NCBI RefSeq assembly: GCF_032302195.1
Contig: NZ_CP135275.1
Coordinates: 3,348,001-3,412,000 of the forward strand
Source of the DNA: Paenibacillus sp. MMS20-IR301
GTDB lineage: Bacteria > Bacillota > Bacilli > Paenibacillales > Paenibacillaceae
Reading direction: 5' to 3'
DNA: 64,000 nucleotides
The notes below the pieces were generated by a model that was given only the letters and a program-made list of their open reading frames with translations, had not been told where the DNA came from and ran no database searches. Numbering within the stretch: position 1 is the stretch's first letter; the number at the start of each line of letters is the position of its first letter. The position numbers and the translations under genes were made by a program. This document shows positions 46,390 through 55,424 of the stretch, in pieces.

Positions 46390-47895
46390 TTACTGTACCT
46401 TCTCGCGGTCCTTGCCCTTGTCGGATTCACCGGCGTTTTTGTTTGCAGCATCGCGGTCCTGCTGCATTTCCTCCACCGTCTTCACTTTCAGCCGGGCTGC
46501 GCCGGTATTGCCGGCCAGCGTCGGAATCAGATTGCCGGAGGCGAGTCGTTCCTTCGCTTCGGCAATCGCAGCGCTGTACTGCGGCAGCCACGGCTCCCCG
46601 GCCACCAGCATTTCATCGACCATCTGCCAGATCTCCTTCGGATTGCAGACCGCGCCGACCAGCGGGTCCATCATGAACGCCTGGCGCAGCAGCTGGTCGT
46701 CGCCGTGCACCGCTGCCTCCACCGCCAGCCGCTGCACAGAGATGCTGACGTTACAAACTGCTGCCGGACCCAGCGGCAATTCACCGACCAGCGGCATCGA
46801 GATACCGTTGCGGTCCACAAATCCCGGCGCTTCAATAATGGCATCATTCGGCAGATTAGAAATCACTCCGTTATTCACGGCATTGAAATGCCCTCTGTAC
46901 ACCCGGCCAGTCTCAAGACCTTCAATGATATAAGAGCCGTGCTCTTCACCGCGGTTCTCCCGCGTATACTCCAGGGCAGGATCCTTCATCCAGTTCGGGA
47001 AATCCGTCTCAAACCAGTTACGGCCTTCCGTGCAGACCCGCAAGTAGCCGCCGGTCTCCCCGTTAATCCAGCTGCCCAGATCAATCCAGTCCATGATCTC
47101 GCTGCTGCGCTTACGGTACCAGGGAACATATTCGCTCAAGTGGCCGTTTGACTCTGTGCTGTAATAGCCGAAGCGGCGGAGCATATCGATCCGCACCTTC
47201 TCCGTACGGCTGAATTCCGGATGCTGCTCGAAGGCCGCAAGCAGACCGGCTGTCAGATCTTTGCCCTCATGCTTCGCGGAGATATACCAGGTCTGGTGGT
47301 TAATCCCGGCGCAGATAATATCCACCTGTGATTTCTCCAGCCCGTAGACTTCAGCAATCTGCTGATGTCCATGCTGTACACCGTGACAGAGCCCGATGGT
47401 CCGCACGCCGCCGTATTTATTGCAGGCCCAGGTCAGCATAGCCATTGGATTCGAATAGTTCAGCAGCAGTACATCCGGTGCAGCATTCTCGCGGATATCG
47501 CGGCAGATCTCCAGCATCTCGGCAATGCCGCGCTGCCCGTACATAATCCCGCCTGCACTCAGCGTATCCCCTACACACTGGTCTACCCCATACTTCAGCG
47601 GAATGTCTACATCGGTCGCGAACGCTTCAAGCCCGCCCATGCGGATAGTACAAAATACGTACTTGGCATTCTTGAGAGCCTCTCTGCGGTCCGTGGTCGG
47701 CTTGATGGTAATATCCAGCCCGTTCTCACGGATATCCCGCTGGCACAGCTCGGTAACCATCTGCAGATTATGGCTGTTTATATCCATGAATGAGACTTCA
47801 ATATTGCGGAATTCCGGTACAGTCAGCAGGTCGCGCAGCAATCCGCGGGTAAATCCGATACTGCCTGCCCCGATAAAGGTTACTTTAAAAGACAT
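46390..47895 (-). CDS. melA: alpha-galactosidase MelA (GH4)
   Basis: 501 residues from ATG 47895 (GGAGG 8 bases upstream). NAD+- and Mn2+-dependent GH4 enzyme that releases galactose from melibiose/raffinose-type sugars by a redox-elimination route. The NAD motif GAGSIGFT is at 9-16, NYSNPM near 146-151, and the metal ligands C170 (LCHGVQH) and H200 (GINHQTW) are present. About 70 residues longer than B. subtilis MelA; the C-terminal tail (LASGNLIPTLAG to DKGKDREKVQ) is charged and probably disordered. Divergence to other GH4 substrates cannot be excluded. Confidence 0.88.
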   Translation of the reverse strand: MSFKVTFIGAGSIGFTRGLLRDLLTVPEFRNIEVSFMDINSHNLQMVTELCQRDIRENGLDITIKPTTDRREALKNAKYVFCTIRMGGLEAFATDVDIPLKYGVDQCVGDTLSAGGIMYGQRGIAEMLEICRDIRENAAPDVLLLNYSNPMAMLTWACNKYGGVRTIGLCHGVQHGHQQIAEVYGLEKSQVDIICAGINHQTWYISAKHEGKDLTAGLLAAFEQHPEFSRTEKVRIDMLRRFGYYSTESNGHLSEYVPWYRKRSSEIMDWIDLGSWINGETGGYLRVCTEGRNWFETDFPNWMKDPALEYTRENRGEEHGSYIIEGLETGRVYRGHFNAVNNGVISNLPNDAIIEAPGFVDRNGISMPLVGELPLGPAAVCNVSISVQRLAVEAAVHGDDQLLRQAFMMDPLVGAVCNPKEIWQMVDEMLVAGEPWLPQYSAAIAEAKERLASGNLIPTLAGNTGAARLKVKTVEEMQQDRDAANKNAGESDKGKDREKVQ

Positions 47896-47968
47896 ATGAT
47901 CATCCTCCGGCAATGAATTGTTGATTCCTGTCCATTGTAGCAAGGAGGCTGCAGTAAGCGTAACCAAT

Positions 47969-47998
47969 ATCATGACCACTTTGCCGTTATAGTGTCAA
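47969..47998 (-). promoter_or_regulatory. probable melA promoter
   Basis: Minus strand TTGACA (47998-47993), 18-base spacer, CATGAT (47974-47969). The leader holds TGGTTACGCTTACT, a weak cre-like sequence (7 of 10 fixed positions). Confidence 0.5.
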
Positions 47999-48029
47999 CA
48001 ATCCTCACCTATTCTACAATGCACAAGCT

Positions 48030-48938
48030 TCATTGCTCATCCTTCCAGGAAGAACGTTCGATGGAATTACGGTATTCAATCGGGGTACAGCCGGTATACT
48101 TTTTGAACAGGAGATGAAAATACTGCCGGCTGCTGATCCCGACATAATCGGCGATCTCTGCCACCGGTATCTCACTCTGCCCAAGCAGCATCCGGGCCTT
48201 CTCCATGCGCAGAGTGTTCAGATAATCCGTAAGCGTCTGCCCGGTATGTATTCTGAATATCCGGTGCAGATAACCCGGATGGACGTTGACCGAATCGGCA
48301 ACCTCCTTCACCTGCAAGCTCCGGTCATAGTTCTGGTGGAGGAATTCTACAGCGCGCCGTACATACAGCTGCGAAGGCTGCCCGCTTGCCGGCAGCGCTT
48401 CCCGCCGCAGTCTGGACAGGCGCAGTAGCAGCTCGGAGAACAAGAGATGCACCATGCTGCTTCCGTTCCTGCCTCTCTGATCCAGCTCCAGCACGAGCGC
48501 CTTCAGCACATGGAAGACCTCCTCCTGATCCGCGAGCACCAGGCTGGTGAACGGGCTGCGTATAAATTCCGCCAGCGTCTCCTCCTCCCGGGCCAGCCGG
48601 CCGACAGAAGGTGCCAGCCCGGAATACTCAGTGAAGGCAAATTCAACATTAAGCATCCGGCAGGAAGCGCCGTTATCCACAATCAGCCGGTGCGGAACCC
48701 CGGCATCCAGCAGAATCAGCTCCCCCCGTTTCAGCTGGTAAGGGATATCCTTGCCGGATCCATCCCGTACCTCTACCGCACAGCTCCCCGAAATAAGGTA
48801 CATAATTTCCGTGGAGTTGTGCTGATGGTAGGCCATCGTATAATTGCTCCACTGCTTATAATAGTAGGCCAGGAAATGCGGGCTGTAATCGCCGTCCAGC
48901 AGCCCCTGCTGGAACAGGCTTCCGTTCATATCCGTCAT
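48030..48938 (-). CDS. AraC family transcriptional regulator
   Basis: 302 residues. Cupin-type sugar-sensing N-terminal domain (about 15-110: MAYHQHNSTEIMYLISGSC, LILLDAGVPHRL) and two C-terminal helix-turn-helix motifs (about 195-295: SLQVKEVADSVNVHPGYLHR, IPVAEIADYVGISSRQYFHL). ATG 48938 follows AGGAG. It sits directly upstream of melA on the same strand (134-bp gap) and probably activates it, as MelR/RafR-type regulators do; this is inferred from context. Confidence 0.9.
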   Translation of the reverse strand: MTDMNGSLFQQGLLDGDYSPHFLAYYYKQWSNYTMAYHQHNSTEIMYLISGSCAVEVRDGSGKDIPYQLKRGELILLDAGVPHRLIVDNGASCRMLNVEFAFTEYSGLAPSVGRLAREEETLAEFIRSPFTSLVLADQEEVFHVLKALVLELDQRGRNGSSMVHLLFSELLLRLSRLRREALPASGQPSQLYVRRAVEFLHQNYDRSLQVKEVADSVNVHPGYLHRIFRIHTGQTLTDYLNTLRMEKARMLLGQSEIPVAEIADYVGISSRQYFHLLFKKYTGCTPIEYRNSIERSSWKDEQ

Positions 48939-49032
48939 GCGGCGGCTCCTCTCACGGTGATATCGGTAGCCCTAGTGTATCCCTTGCGACGGATAAGGAC
49001 AACAAGCATGACGGCCCGATGAAGCAGATCAG

Positions 49033-51087
49033 CTAACCCTGGAAAGAAATCATCGATTGCTTCAGCTCCTCCGCCAGCTCCTCCAGCCTGCCGGACAGGG
49101 CCACCAGCTCCTCACTCACAATAAATTGCTGCGTGGACATCGAGGCCACTTCCTCAGTTGAGGCTCCGGTCTGCTGCACAACTGAAATCACACTCGCCAT
49201 GGATGCTCCCAGCTGCTGCTGATAACCGGTCAGCTCGGAGACAGCCGCAGAAGATTGGCTGAGGTAGCTGCTGAAATCCTCCATCTCTGCCCGGACACTT
49301 TCAAAGATCCGCGAAGATTCGCGGACCGAGACAATCTGCCCGCTAAACAGCGGCGCAGCTTCCCCTACAACCTTGACCGTATTCTCGATATGCCCGCTGA
49401 TCTCCTCTGTAATTCTGGAGACAGACGCAATCGACTGGCTGGATTGATTGGCAAGTTCTCTGATCTCATCGGCGATGACAATGAATCCTCTCCCGGCAGC
49501 CCCTGCACGTACCGCTTCAATTGAAGCATTAAGGGCCAGAATATTCGTCTGCTTGTTCATGGCAATCATCGGCGCAAGAATGCTGCGGATCAGCACCGTG
49601 CTGTCCCGCAGCATCGCCGAGTTCTCCTGGATCAGATTCATCATCTTCAGGGCGGATTCGCTTTGATCCACCAGCTTCTTCATCAGCTCCGCTCCCTGAT
49701 CGCTTACAGCCATGACTTTACCTGCGGAATCAGCCATGACCGCATTCGTCCCGGATACCTCGTTTGTCTTGTCCCCCATCAGCTCCACCTTGCGGTTGCT
49801 GCCCTCTGCTTCAGCCGCCAGACTGGCAGCTCCGCCGGCGATCTCGCCGGTTGCGGCGGCTACTTCCCTGGCATGGCTGCTAATTGCTCCTGAAGCAAGC
49901 ACCAATTGCTCGGATGTGGCCAGTACGGCAGCAGCCGAACTGCTGCTCTGCCCGGCCAGCCGGGAGATCTGCTCCATCATCCTGTTGAAGCTGTGGCCCA
50001 GACGCCCGATTTCATCCCGGCCCTTGAAGCTCGTCCGCACCTGCAGATTGCCCTGCTCACCCTCCTCCATCAGCCGGGCCAGCTTGCCCAGCGGACGGCC
50101 GATCAGCCGCACCAGAATGTAACCGATGAAGAGAGCAATGAGAGCTGCAGCAAGCACCACCAGCAAGGTAATATAGAGCAGCCGGTCTGCCGATTTGGTA
50201 AAGTCAGTCACCGGCGCATACCCCAGCAAGGTCCAGTCAGCTGTCATCAGATGCTGATAGACTACAAGCTGGGAGTTGCCTTGTTCATCTGCGGCAGTGA
50301 AGGATTGCTTCTGCCCTTCAGCTTCGCCCTCTGCAGCCCGTATAGAAGAAGGCTGTCCGAGCAGCGTGACATCTGCCCCGTACACAATATTGCCTGCCTT
50401 ATCAAGGATACGGATCTCCCCGGCAAGTCCGATGTGAAGATTGGATAAGACATCAGTCAGCGCTTTGCCCTTCACCTCAATCAGCATATAATACTCCGCA
50501 GCCGGGTTCTGGATATTCCGCAGCAGACGGCCCATCGTCATGGAAGACTCACTGTACGCATCGAAGAAGCCTTTGGCCCGGACGGGGAACCAGACGGGAT
50601 TGCCTTTGCCGTTATCGATCTCCTTCATACGGGCAAGAATCCCGTCATCACTGCGCACCCCGCTGATGCCGGTTGATTTGTAAGATTCAGCATCCACCAT
50701 ACTCCGGGACACCAGCCGGACTCCCAGCAGACGCTCATCAGAGCCCCTGACGGAATCCAGCTTACGGCGGATCCGGTCTTCAGCCGCCACCTTGGCTACT
50801 GTGCCGGCAACCGGATCATTGACTGTCTCCATATCCGCCTTCAAGACAGAATCTACGGCGAACTGCCTTGAAAGCGCTTCATATTCAGCGAACAGGAAGT
50901 CCAGCTTGTCCGCCGCCTGCACAATAGACTGTGAGGATGCTGCTGCCACCTCGTCGGTAATGATTCCTTTTGCAGCATAATAAGAGGTTAAGCCAAGTAC
51001 AGAGGACAATAGAACAATGGTACAGAACAGAATCACAAACAGCTTGACGCCAACCGATCGCATATTTAATTTCCGCTGCCGTTTCAT
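49033..51087 (-). CDS. methyl-accepting chemotaxis protein
   Basis: 684 residues: membrane helix about 14-36, extracellular dCache-like sensor (about 40-295, with SSVLGLTSYYAAKGIITDEV at its start), second helix about 300-322, HAMP (about 323-376), signalling domain (about 395-665). The hairpin tip reads NILALNASIEAVRAGAAGRGF with the usual GE replaced by GA, then IADEIRELANQSS. ATG 51087, GGGGAG upstream. Located between the sugar-regulator and the maltodextrin permease genes, so a sugar ligand is possible. Confidence 0.9.
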   Translation of the reverse strand: MKRQRKLNMRSVGVKLFVILFCTIVLLSSVLGLTSYYAAKGIITDEVAAASSQSIVQAADKLDFLFAEYEALSRQFAVDSVLKADMETVNDPVAGTVAKVAAEDRIRRKLDSVRGSDERLLGVRLVSRSMVDAESYKSTGISGVRSDDGILARMKEIDNGKGNPVWFPVRAKGFFDAYSESSMTMGRLLRNIQNPAAEYYMLIEVKGKALTDVLSNLHIGLAGEIRILDKAGNIVYGADVTLLGQPSSIRAAEGEAEGQKQSFTAADEQGNSQLVVYQHLMTADWTLLGYAPVTDFTKSADRLLYITLLVVLAAALIALFIGYILVRLIGRPLGKLARLMEEGEQGNLQVRTSFKGRDEIGRLGHSFNRMMEQISRLAGQSSSSAAAVLATSEQLVLASGAISSHAREVAAATGEIAGGAASLAAEAEGSNRKVELMGDKTNEVSGTNAVMADSAGKVMAVSDQGAELMKKLVDQSESALKMMNLIQENSAMLRDSTVLIRSILAPMIAMNKQTNILALNASIEAVRAGAAGRGFIVIADEIRELANQSSQSIASVSRITEEISGHIENTVKVVGEAAPLFSGQIVSVRESSRIFESVRAEMEDFSSYLSQSSAAVSELTGYQQQLGASMASVISVVQQTGASTEEVASMSTQQFIVSEELVALSGRLEELAEELKQSMISFQG

Positions 51088-51179
51088 TACGCTCTCCCCT
51101 TATTTTTCTCGGTACAAAAATACAGGTGCAGCCCTGCGTAACTGCATAATGGCTGCACCTGAGTATACATATAAACTGC

Positions 51180-52028
51180 TTATCCCTTACTCGCCCCTGC
51201 GGTCAGACCGTCAACAAGCAGGCGCTGCAGGAAGCCGAACAGGACCATAATCGGTACAGAGATCAGTACAGCTCCCGCTGCAAACAGGGTGAAGTTGGAA
51301 TTCTGCATCGTGTTGACCATATCCCACATACCGACCGCGACCGTCCAGTTATCCTTTGTCCGCAGAATCAGCTTCGCAAAGATGAAGTCTACCCACGGGC
51401 CGACAAACTGTGTCAGCGCCATATAAGTAATCATCGGGCGGGATAACGGCAGGATAATGCGGATGAAGATCCCGAAGTTGCTCGCTCCGTCAATCCGCGC
51501 GGCCTCATCCAGCGAACGGGGAATCGTATCGAGGAAGCCTTTGGCGATCAGTGTGCCGAGGAGCGGCGCTCCGGCAGCATACACGATAATCAGCGCCAGA
51601 TGGGTATCCAGCAGGTTGAACTCCTTGAGCAGCAAATAGATGGCAATCATACTCATGAAGCCGGGGAACATCCCGAGAATCAGCAGGGTTGACATGGTGG
51701 TCTTGCGGCTTTTGAACCGGAAGCGGGATAAGGCGTAACTGGTCAAAAGCGTCAGCACCACGCCGATCAGCATGGAGAATATAGCAATCTTGAGCGTATT
51801 CGCATACCAGGTCCCGAACATATAAACGGGTGAAGTGAACAATTCCTTATAGTGGCTCAGTGTAAAATGCTCGGGAATCAGTGTCTTGCTGTACAAGGAC
51901 TTACCCGGCCGGAAGGATGCCAGCAGAATCCAGAGTGCCGGATAGATCGCAGCAACCGCCAGGATGAGCAGAACAATGTAGCTTAAGCCCAAACGGATAA
52001 AGTTCATAAGCTTGCGTGAGGTGATCAT
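51180..52028 (-). CDS. mdxG: maltodextrin ABC transporter permease (MalG/MdxG type)
   Basis: 282 residues, six membrane helices. The EAA loop SLDEAARIDGASNFGIFIRI, which docks on the ATPase, is intact, and the C-terminus GLTAGASKG is typical of MalG-type permeases. Its start overlaps the end of mdxF by 4 bp. Pairs with the permease at 52025 and the binding lipoprotein at 53478. No ATPase gene is present, so a shared MsmX-type ATPase elsewhere is expected. Confidence 0.92.
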   Translation of the reverse strand: MITSRKLMNFIRLGLSYIVLLILAVAAIYPALWILLASFRPGKSLYSKTLIPEHFTLSHYKELFTSPVYMFGTWYANTLKIAIFSMLIGVVLTLLTSYALSRFRFKSRKTTMSTLLILGMFPGFMSMIAIYLLLKEFNLLDTHLALIIVYAAGAPLLGTLIAKGFLDTIPRSLDEAARIDGASNFGIFIRIILPLSRPMITYMALTQFVGPWVDFIFAKLILRTKDNWTVAVGMWDMVNTMQNSNFTLFAAGAVLISVPIMVLFGFLQRLLVDGLTAGASKG

Positions 52029-53338
52029 TGAATCATGTCCTCCTCTTGGAATGACTTGGTCCGGCGGTAATTGTACAGGGAGAACCCGGCGACAATGATG
52101 AACAGTATGATTCCTATTGCGGAAGCCATGTTGTTCTTGTTCTGGTCCAGCGTCAGCTTATACAGCCATGTTACGAGCAGGTCTGTTGAACCGGCATATT
52201 GATAGTCGCCTTTAACCGGATTGCCTGCAGTCAGCAGATAAATCGCATTAAAGTTATTGATATTTCCGGCGAATTGCATAATCAGTGTAGGTGCGGTGGA
52301 GAACAGGATCATAGGCAGTGTAACAATCCGGAACTTCTGGTAATTCGTAGCCCCGTCCACTTCGGCCGCTTCATACATATCCCGCGGAATCGTAGTCAGT
52401 ACGCCCATAATCAGCAGCATCGATACCGGAATACCGACCCACATGTTGACAATAATGACCGTGACCTTCGCCCAGAACGGATCTGTCAGCCATGGCAGCC
52501 CGCCCAGACCGAAGTAGCCGAGATACTGGTTGATCGGACCGAATTGCCCGTTGAACAGGTTGCGCATCAGCAGCAGGGAGATCATCTGCGGAACGGCATA
52601 AGGAATGATCAGAATCATTCGCCACATGCCTTTGAAGCGGATTCCTTTTTGGTTGATCAGCAGGGCAACGAGCATCCCGCCGAAATAAGTAGTTATAGTT
52701 GATAGAACCGCCCAGACAATAGTCCAGGTAAGTACTCCATAGAAGGTATGGCTCCATGATTTCAGCACCAGCAGATTGCGGAAGGTTTCAAAGCCCACCC
52801 AGTCTACCAGCCTGGCCGGCGGAATGTGATCCGGTGCGGCATAGTTGGTGAACGCCAGCATGATCATAAAGATAATCGGCATGATGGTAAAGAATAAAAT
52901 ACCGATGCCCGGAAGCAGCAAAAAGCTCTGGGCAAATTTATAATCGAGAATATAGCGCACGGATTGTTTGAATGTATTCGAGGGACGGCCGGCTTCGCGT
53001 TCTGCTCCGATTTTCAGGGCATCCCTAATATTCATGTACCAGGCAATCAGGAATAAGACGAGGAACAGCAGGGTAATCAGACTTTCAATCATAATGACGA
53101 TTGAATGGTCCCCGGGAACCATTTTGGCAATTCCCTTAACCTTCTCAAGGCGGCTTGGAGATTCTCCGAGCGTGGTGATGCCCCAGAAGGCCCTGCCCAA
53201 ATTGTTAATAAAATAGACAAGTGCTAAAGCTTCTACAGCTATGAAAATAAGCCCTTTGATGAATTGGCGGTTATATATTTGTCCCAATCCCATAAAAATG
53301 GCCGACAGTATCCCGGCGCTAGCTTTGTGTCGCTGCAT
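52025..53338 (-). CDS. mdxF: maltodextrin ABC transporter permease (MalF/MdxF type)
   Basis: 437 residues. The N-terminal GLGQIYNRQFIKGLIFIAVE and a long periplasm-side insertion before the core domain are MdxF/MalF features. EAA loop MYEAAEVDGATNYQKFRIVTL. About eight membrane helices. Second gene after the binding protein, separated from it by 139 bp containing a strong GC hairpin. Confidence 0.93.
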   Translation of the reverse strand: MQRHKASAGILSAIFMGLGQIYNRQFIKGLIFIAVEALALVYFINNLGRAFWGITTLGESPSRLEKVKGIAKMVPGDHSIVIMIESLITLLFLVLFLIAWYMNIRDALKIGAEREAGRPSNTFKQSVRYILDYKFAQSFLLLPGIGILFFTIMPIIFMIMLAFTNYAAPDHIPPARLVDWVGFETFRNLLVLKSWSHTFYGVLTWTIVWAVLSTITTYFGGMLVALLINQKGIRFKGMWRMILIIPYAVPQMISLLLMRNLFNGQFGPINQYLGYFGLGGLPWLTDPFWAKVTVIIVNMWVGIPVSMLLIMGVLTTIPRDMYEAAEVDGATNYQKFRIVTLPMILFSTAPTLIMQFAGNINNFNAIYLLTAGNPVKGDYQYAGSTDLLVTWLYKLTLDQNKNNMASAIGIILFIIVAGFSLYNYRRTKSFQEEDMIQ

Positions 53339-53378
53339 TTCTCTTCCCTTCTCCTCTCCGCGCGGAATTCAGGAAACT

Positions 53379-53403
53379 GCCCGCCGCGAGCTGTGCGGCG
53401 GGC
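53379..53403. other. intergenic hairpin between mdxE and mdxF
   Basis: Perfect 9-bp stem GCCCGCCGC / GCGGCGGGC with a 7-base loop and no T-run. Such hairpins protect the 3' end of the upstream message and let binding protein be made in excess over permeases; established for malE-malF in other bacteria, inferred here. Confidence 0.65.
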
Positions 53404-53477
53404 GATTGAATTCCACTGTTTGTTGATGGTTGTCAGCCGGCTCAAGGGCAGCTGATGTCACTGCCGGGTAGCTGCTT

Positions 53478-54815
53478 TTACTGGGCGGATGCCCCGTTAT
53501 TCAGATCCTTGATTTGTTCTACTGCTTTGTCCATAGCTGCCTTAGGGTCAGCGTTGTTATCCCAGATTTCCGGAAGCGCCGCATTGACCGGGCTCCAGAC
53601 GTTACCCATTTCAGGAATCGAAGGCATTGGCTGGGAGTTCTTGGCTTGTTCAGCAAAAGCGGATACATATGGATCACTAGTGATTTGTGCATCCTGCAGT
53701 GCTTCATTATTCGTAGGCACGGAACCGATCAGTTTGTTAAGTGTCAGCTGCGCATCTTTGCCGGAAGCAAAGCGGGCATACAATTTAGCCGCATTCGGAT
53801 ACTGAGTGTAGGCGTTGACTGCGAAAATTTTGATTCCGGAGAACGTGATTGCTGTTTTGCCGTCGACGGTTGGAACCGGTGCAATTCCGAGGTTGTCGCC
53901 CAGAGCTTCTTTATAACCGGCAAGCTCCCACGGTCCCGTGATGTCCATAGCCACATCGCCTGAGTTGAACAAGCTGCGCTTGATGTCCGGGTTAATGTCT
54001 CCGCTCTTAAGCGGCAATACTTCTTTCAGCTTCGCAAATTCAGTCAGGCCTTTGATCGCACCCTCATTGTTCAGACCGATATCGTCTTTGTCTGTGCCGT
54101 CTTTGCCGAACAGGTAACCGCCTGTTGTAGCGATAAACGGATAGTTGAAATACATGTTGCCGACTTCCCACATAATTCCGTATCTGTTCTTGGCTTTATC
54201 CGTGAACGTTTTGCTGAAGGCAATAACGTCATCGAAGGATTTCGGAGCTTCTGTTACAAGGGATTTGTTGTAGAACAGTGCATAAGTTTCTGCCGCTCTA
54301 GGATAACCATAGAGTTCACCGTCATAGGAAGAACCTACGATAGAGGCTTCGGTATTCTCTGCTTTGGTTTCTTCACCGAAAATATCGTTGGGAAGGAGCA
54401 GGCTTGCACTTGCTGCCTTACCGAGATTGTCATGCGGAATGAGGATAACGTCTGCAGCCAGTCCGGAAGGACCGTCCTGGGTCAGCTTGCCGACCTGATC
54501 GGGCGGTGCCACCTCTTCAATTTTGATTGGAACGTTGTATTGTGCGGTGAACTGCTTGGCGATTTCTTCAGCAAAGGCTCTTTCTTCTTTACTTTCCCAG
54601 ATCACCAGGGATGCGCCTTCTTCAGGTACAACCTCGTCTGTAGCCGGAGTATTCTCACTGTTTGTACCAGCGTTGTCAGTTGCCACTGCCGTATTGTCCG
54701 CCGGTGCGTTTGTTGCTGCTGCATTTCCCCCGTTATTGTTGTTTGAGCCGCACGCCGTAATTGACATTGCCATAGAGAACGCTGCGGTGAGAACCATTAG
54801 TTTTTTGAGCTTCAT
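53478..54815 (-). CDS. mdxE: maltodextrin-binding lipoprotein (MalE/MdxE type)
   Basis: 445 residues from ATG 54815 (GGGAGGGG 9 bases upstream); the frame opens at 54881 without a site. Lipoprotein signal ending SITAC with Cys22, then an Asn/Ala/Thr-rich spacer to about residue 65. The rest is a group 1 solute-binding protein (LVIWESKEERAFAEEIAKQF, IGSSYDGELYGYPRAAETYA with the family YPRAAET, FNSGDVAMDITGPWELAGYK). It captures maltodextrins at the outer membrane face and delivers them to MdxF/MdxG. Confidence 0.93.
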   Translation of the reverse strand: MKLKKLMVLTAAFSMAMSITACGSNNNNGGNAAATNAPADNTAVATDNAGTNSENTPATDEVVPEEGASLVIWESKEERAFAEEIAKQFTAQYNVPIKIEEVAPPDQVGKLTQDGPSGLAADVILIPHDNLGKAASASLLLPNDIFGEETKAENTEASIVGSSYDGELYGYPRAAETYALFYNKSLVTEAPKSFDDVIAFSKTFTDKAKNRYGIMWEVGNMYFNYPFIATTGGYLFGKDGTDKDDIGLNNEGAIKGLTEFAKLKEVLPLKSGDINPDIKRSLFNSGDVAMDITGPWELAGYKEALGDNLGIAPVPTVDGKTAITFSGIKIFAVNAYTQYPNAAKLYARFASGKDAQLTLNKLIGSVPTNNEALQDAQITSDPYVSAFAEQAKNSQPMPSIPEMGNVWSPVNAALPEIWDNNADPKAAMDKAVEQIKDLNNGASAQ

Positions 54816-54876
54816 TGCTTTTAACCCCTCCCGATTTTTAAGTTTCACTGGATTTGAAGATATGCCTCCAACTTTG

Positions 54877-54890
54877 CGCAAACGATTTCA
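54877..54890. promoter_or_regulatory. cre site 1 (CcpA)
   Basis: CGCAAACGATTTCA matches TGNAANCGNTTNCA at 9 of 10 fixed positions. It lies in the mdxE leader, downstream of the promoter, where CcpA would act as a roadblock. Confidence 0.65.
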
Positions 54891-54976
54891 CCAGATCCCA
54901 AAAAAAAGTATGTATCTCTTTTGATCCATCAGAAAACGCTGCGTTCAGCACTAGAAAGCGCTTCATTCCTGAATCC

Positions 54977-55004
54977 ATAATACAACAGTGCACTTGATTG
55001 TTAA
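54977..55004 (-). promoter_or_regulatory. mdxE promoter
   Basis: Minus strand TTAACA (55004-54999), 16-base spacer, TATTAT (54982-54977). cre site 2 overlaps the -35. Confidence 0.6.
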
Positions 55005-55014
55005 AACGTTTGCA
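55001..55014. promoter_or_regulatory. cre site 2 (CcpA)
   Basis: TTAAAACGTTTGCA matches the consensus at 9 of 10 fixed positions and overlaps the mdxE -35. A further partial match (AGAAAGCGCTTCAT, 54953-54966, 7 of 10) and AGTAATCGTTTTCG (55196-55209, 8 of 10) lie in the same gap. Confidence 0.7.
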
Positions 55015-55210
55015 CAGATCATATTGAGCCAAATTTCCTGATTATCGCTATAAGAATGATTTATATCTCTTGTTTTCAAATGTTTTCTTCCATTATCTTC
55101 ATTTTTCTTTTTTATAGATTTATTATTTTTGAAAATATCGTTTTTATTGGCGTATATTGTCGAGAAATCATGTTTATTTGGAAGAATTATGTTTCAGTAA
55201 TCGTTTTCGT

Positions 55211-55276
55211 TTGTCATAAAATTTGTGCAACTGTTTGTACAAAAGTATTGTACCTCTATATTTTCCGTGCTATAAT
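55211..55276 (+). promoter_or_regulatory. neopullulanase gene promoter with TTGT direct repeats
   Basis: TTGTAC (55248-55253), 17-base spacer, TATAAT (55271-55276). Four TTGT(A/G/C) repeats start at 55211, 55223, 55235 and 55248, about one helical turn plus 1-3 bases apart, the last forming the -35. They may be an operator array for an unidentified regulator. Confidence 0.65.
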
Positions 55277-55424
55277 CCAAACCATTATGACAGGCCGATT
55301 CTACATACAATTTAAAGGCAATGTTACTTCATTTGGGTACAACCTCGGACCAATTAACCGGCGGTGTTTGTGCCTTTTTGCTGTGTGCAGAACTGGTCTT
55401 ATATTCTTTTTGGGAGGAATTGTT

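Noticed and set aside
55056..55424. N-terminal extension of the neopullulanase frame
   Set aside because: Covers the promoter and cre region, no ribosome binding site, Phe/Ile-rich product unlike the family; ATG 55425 has an ideal GGGAGG.
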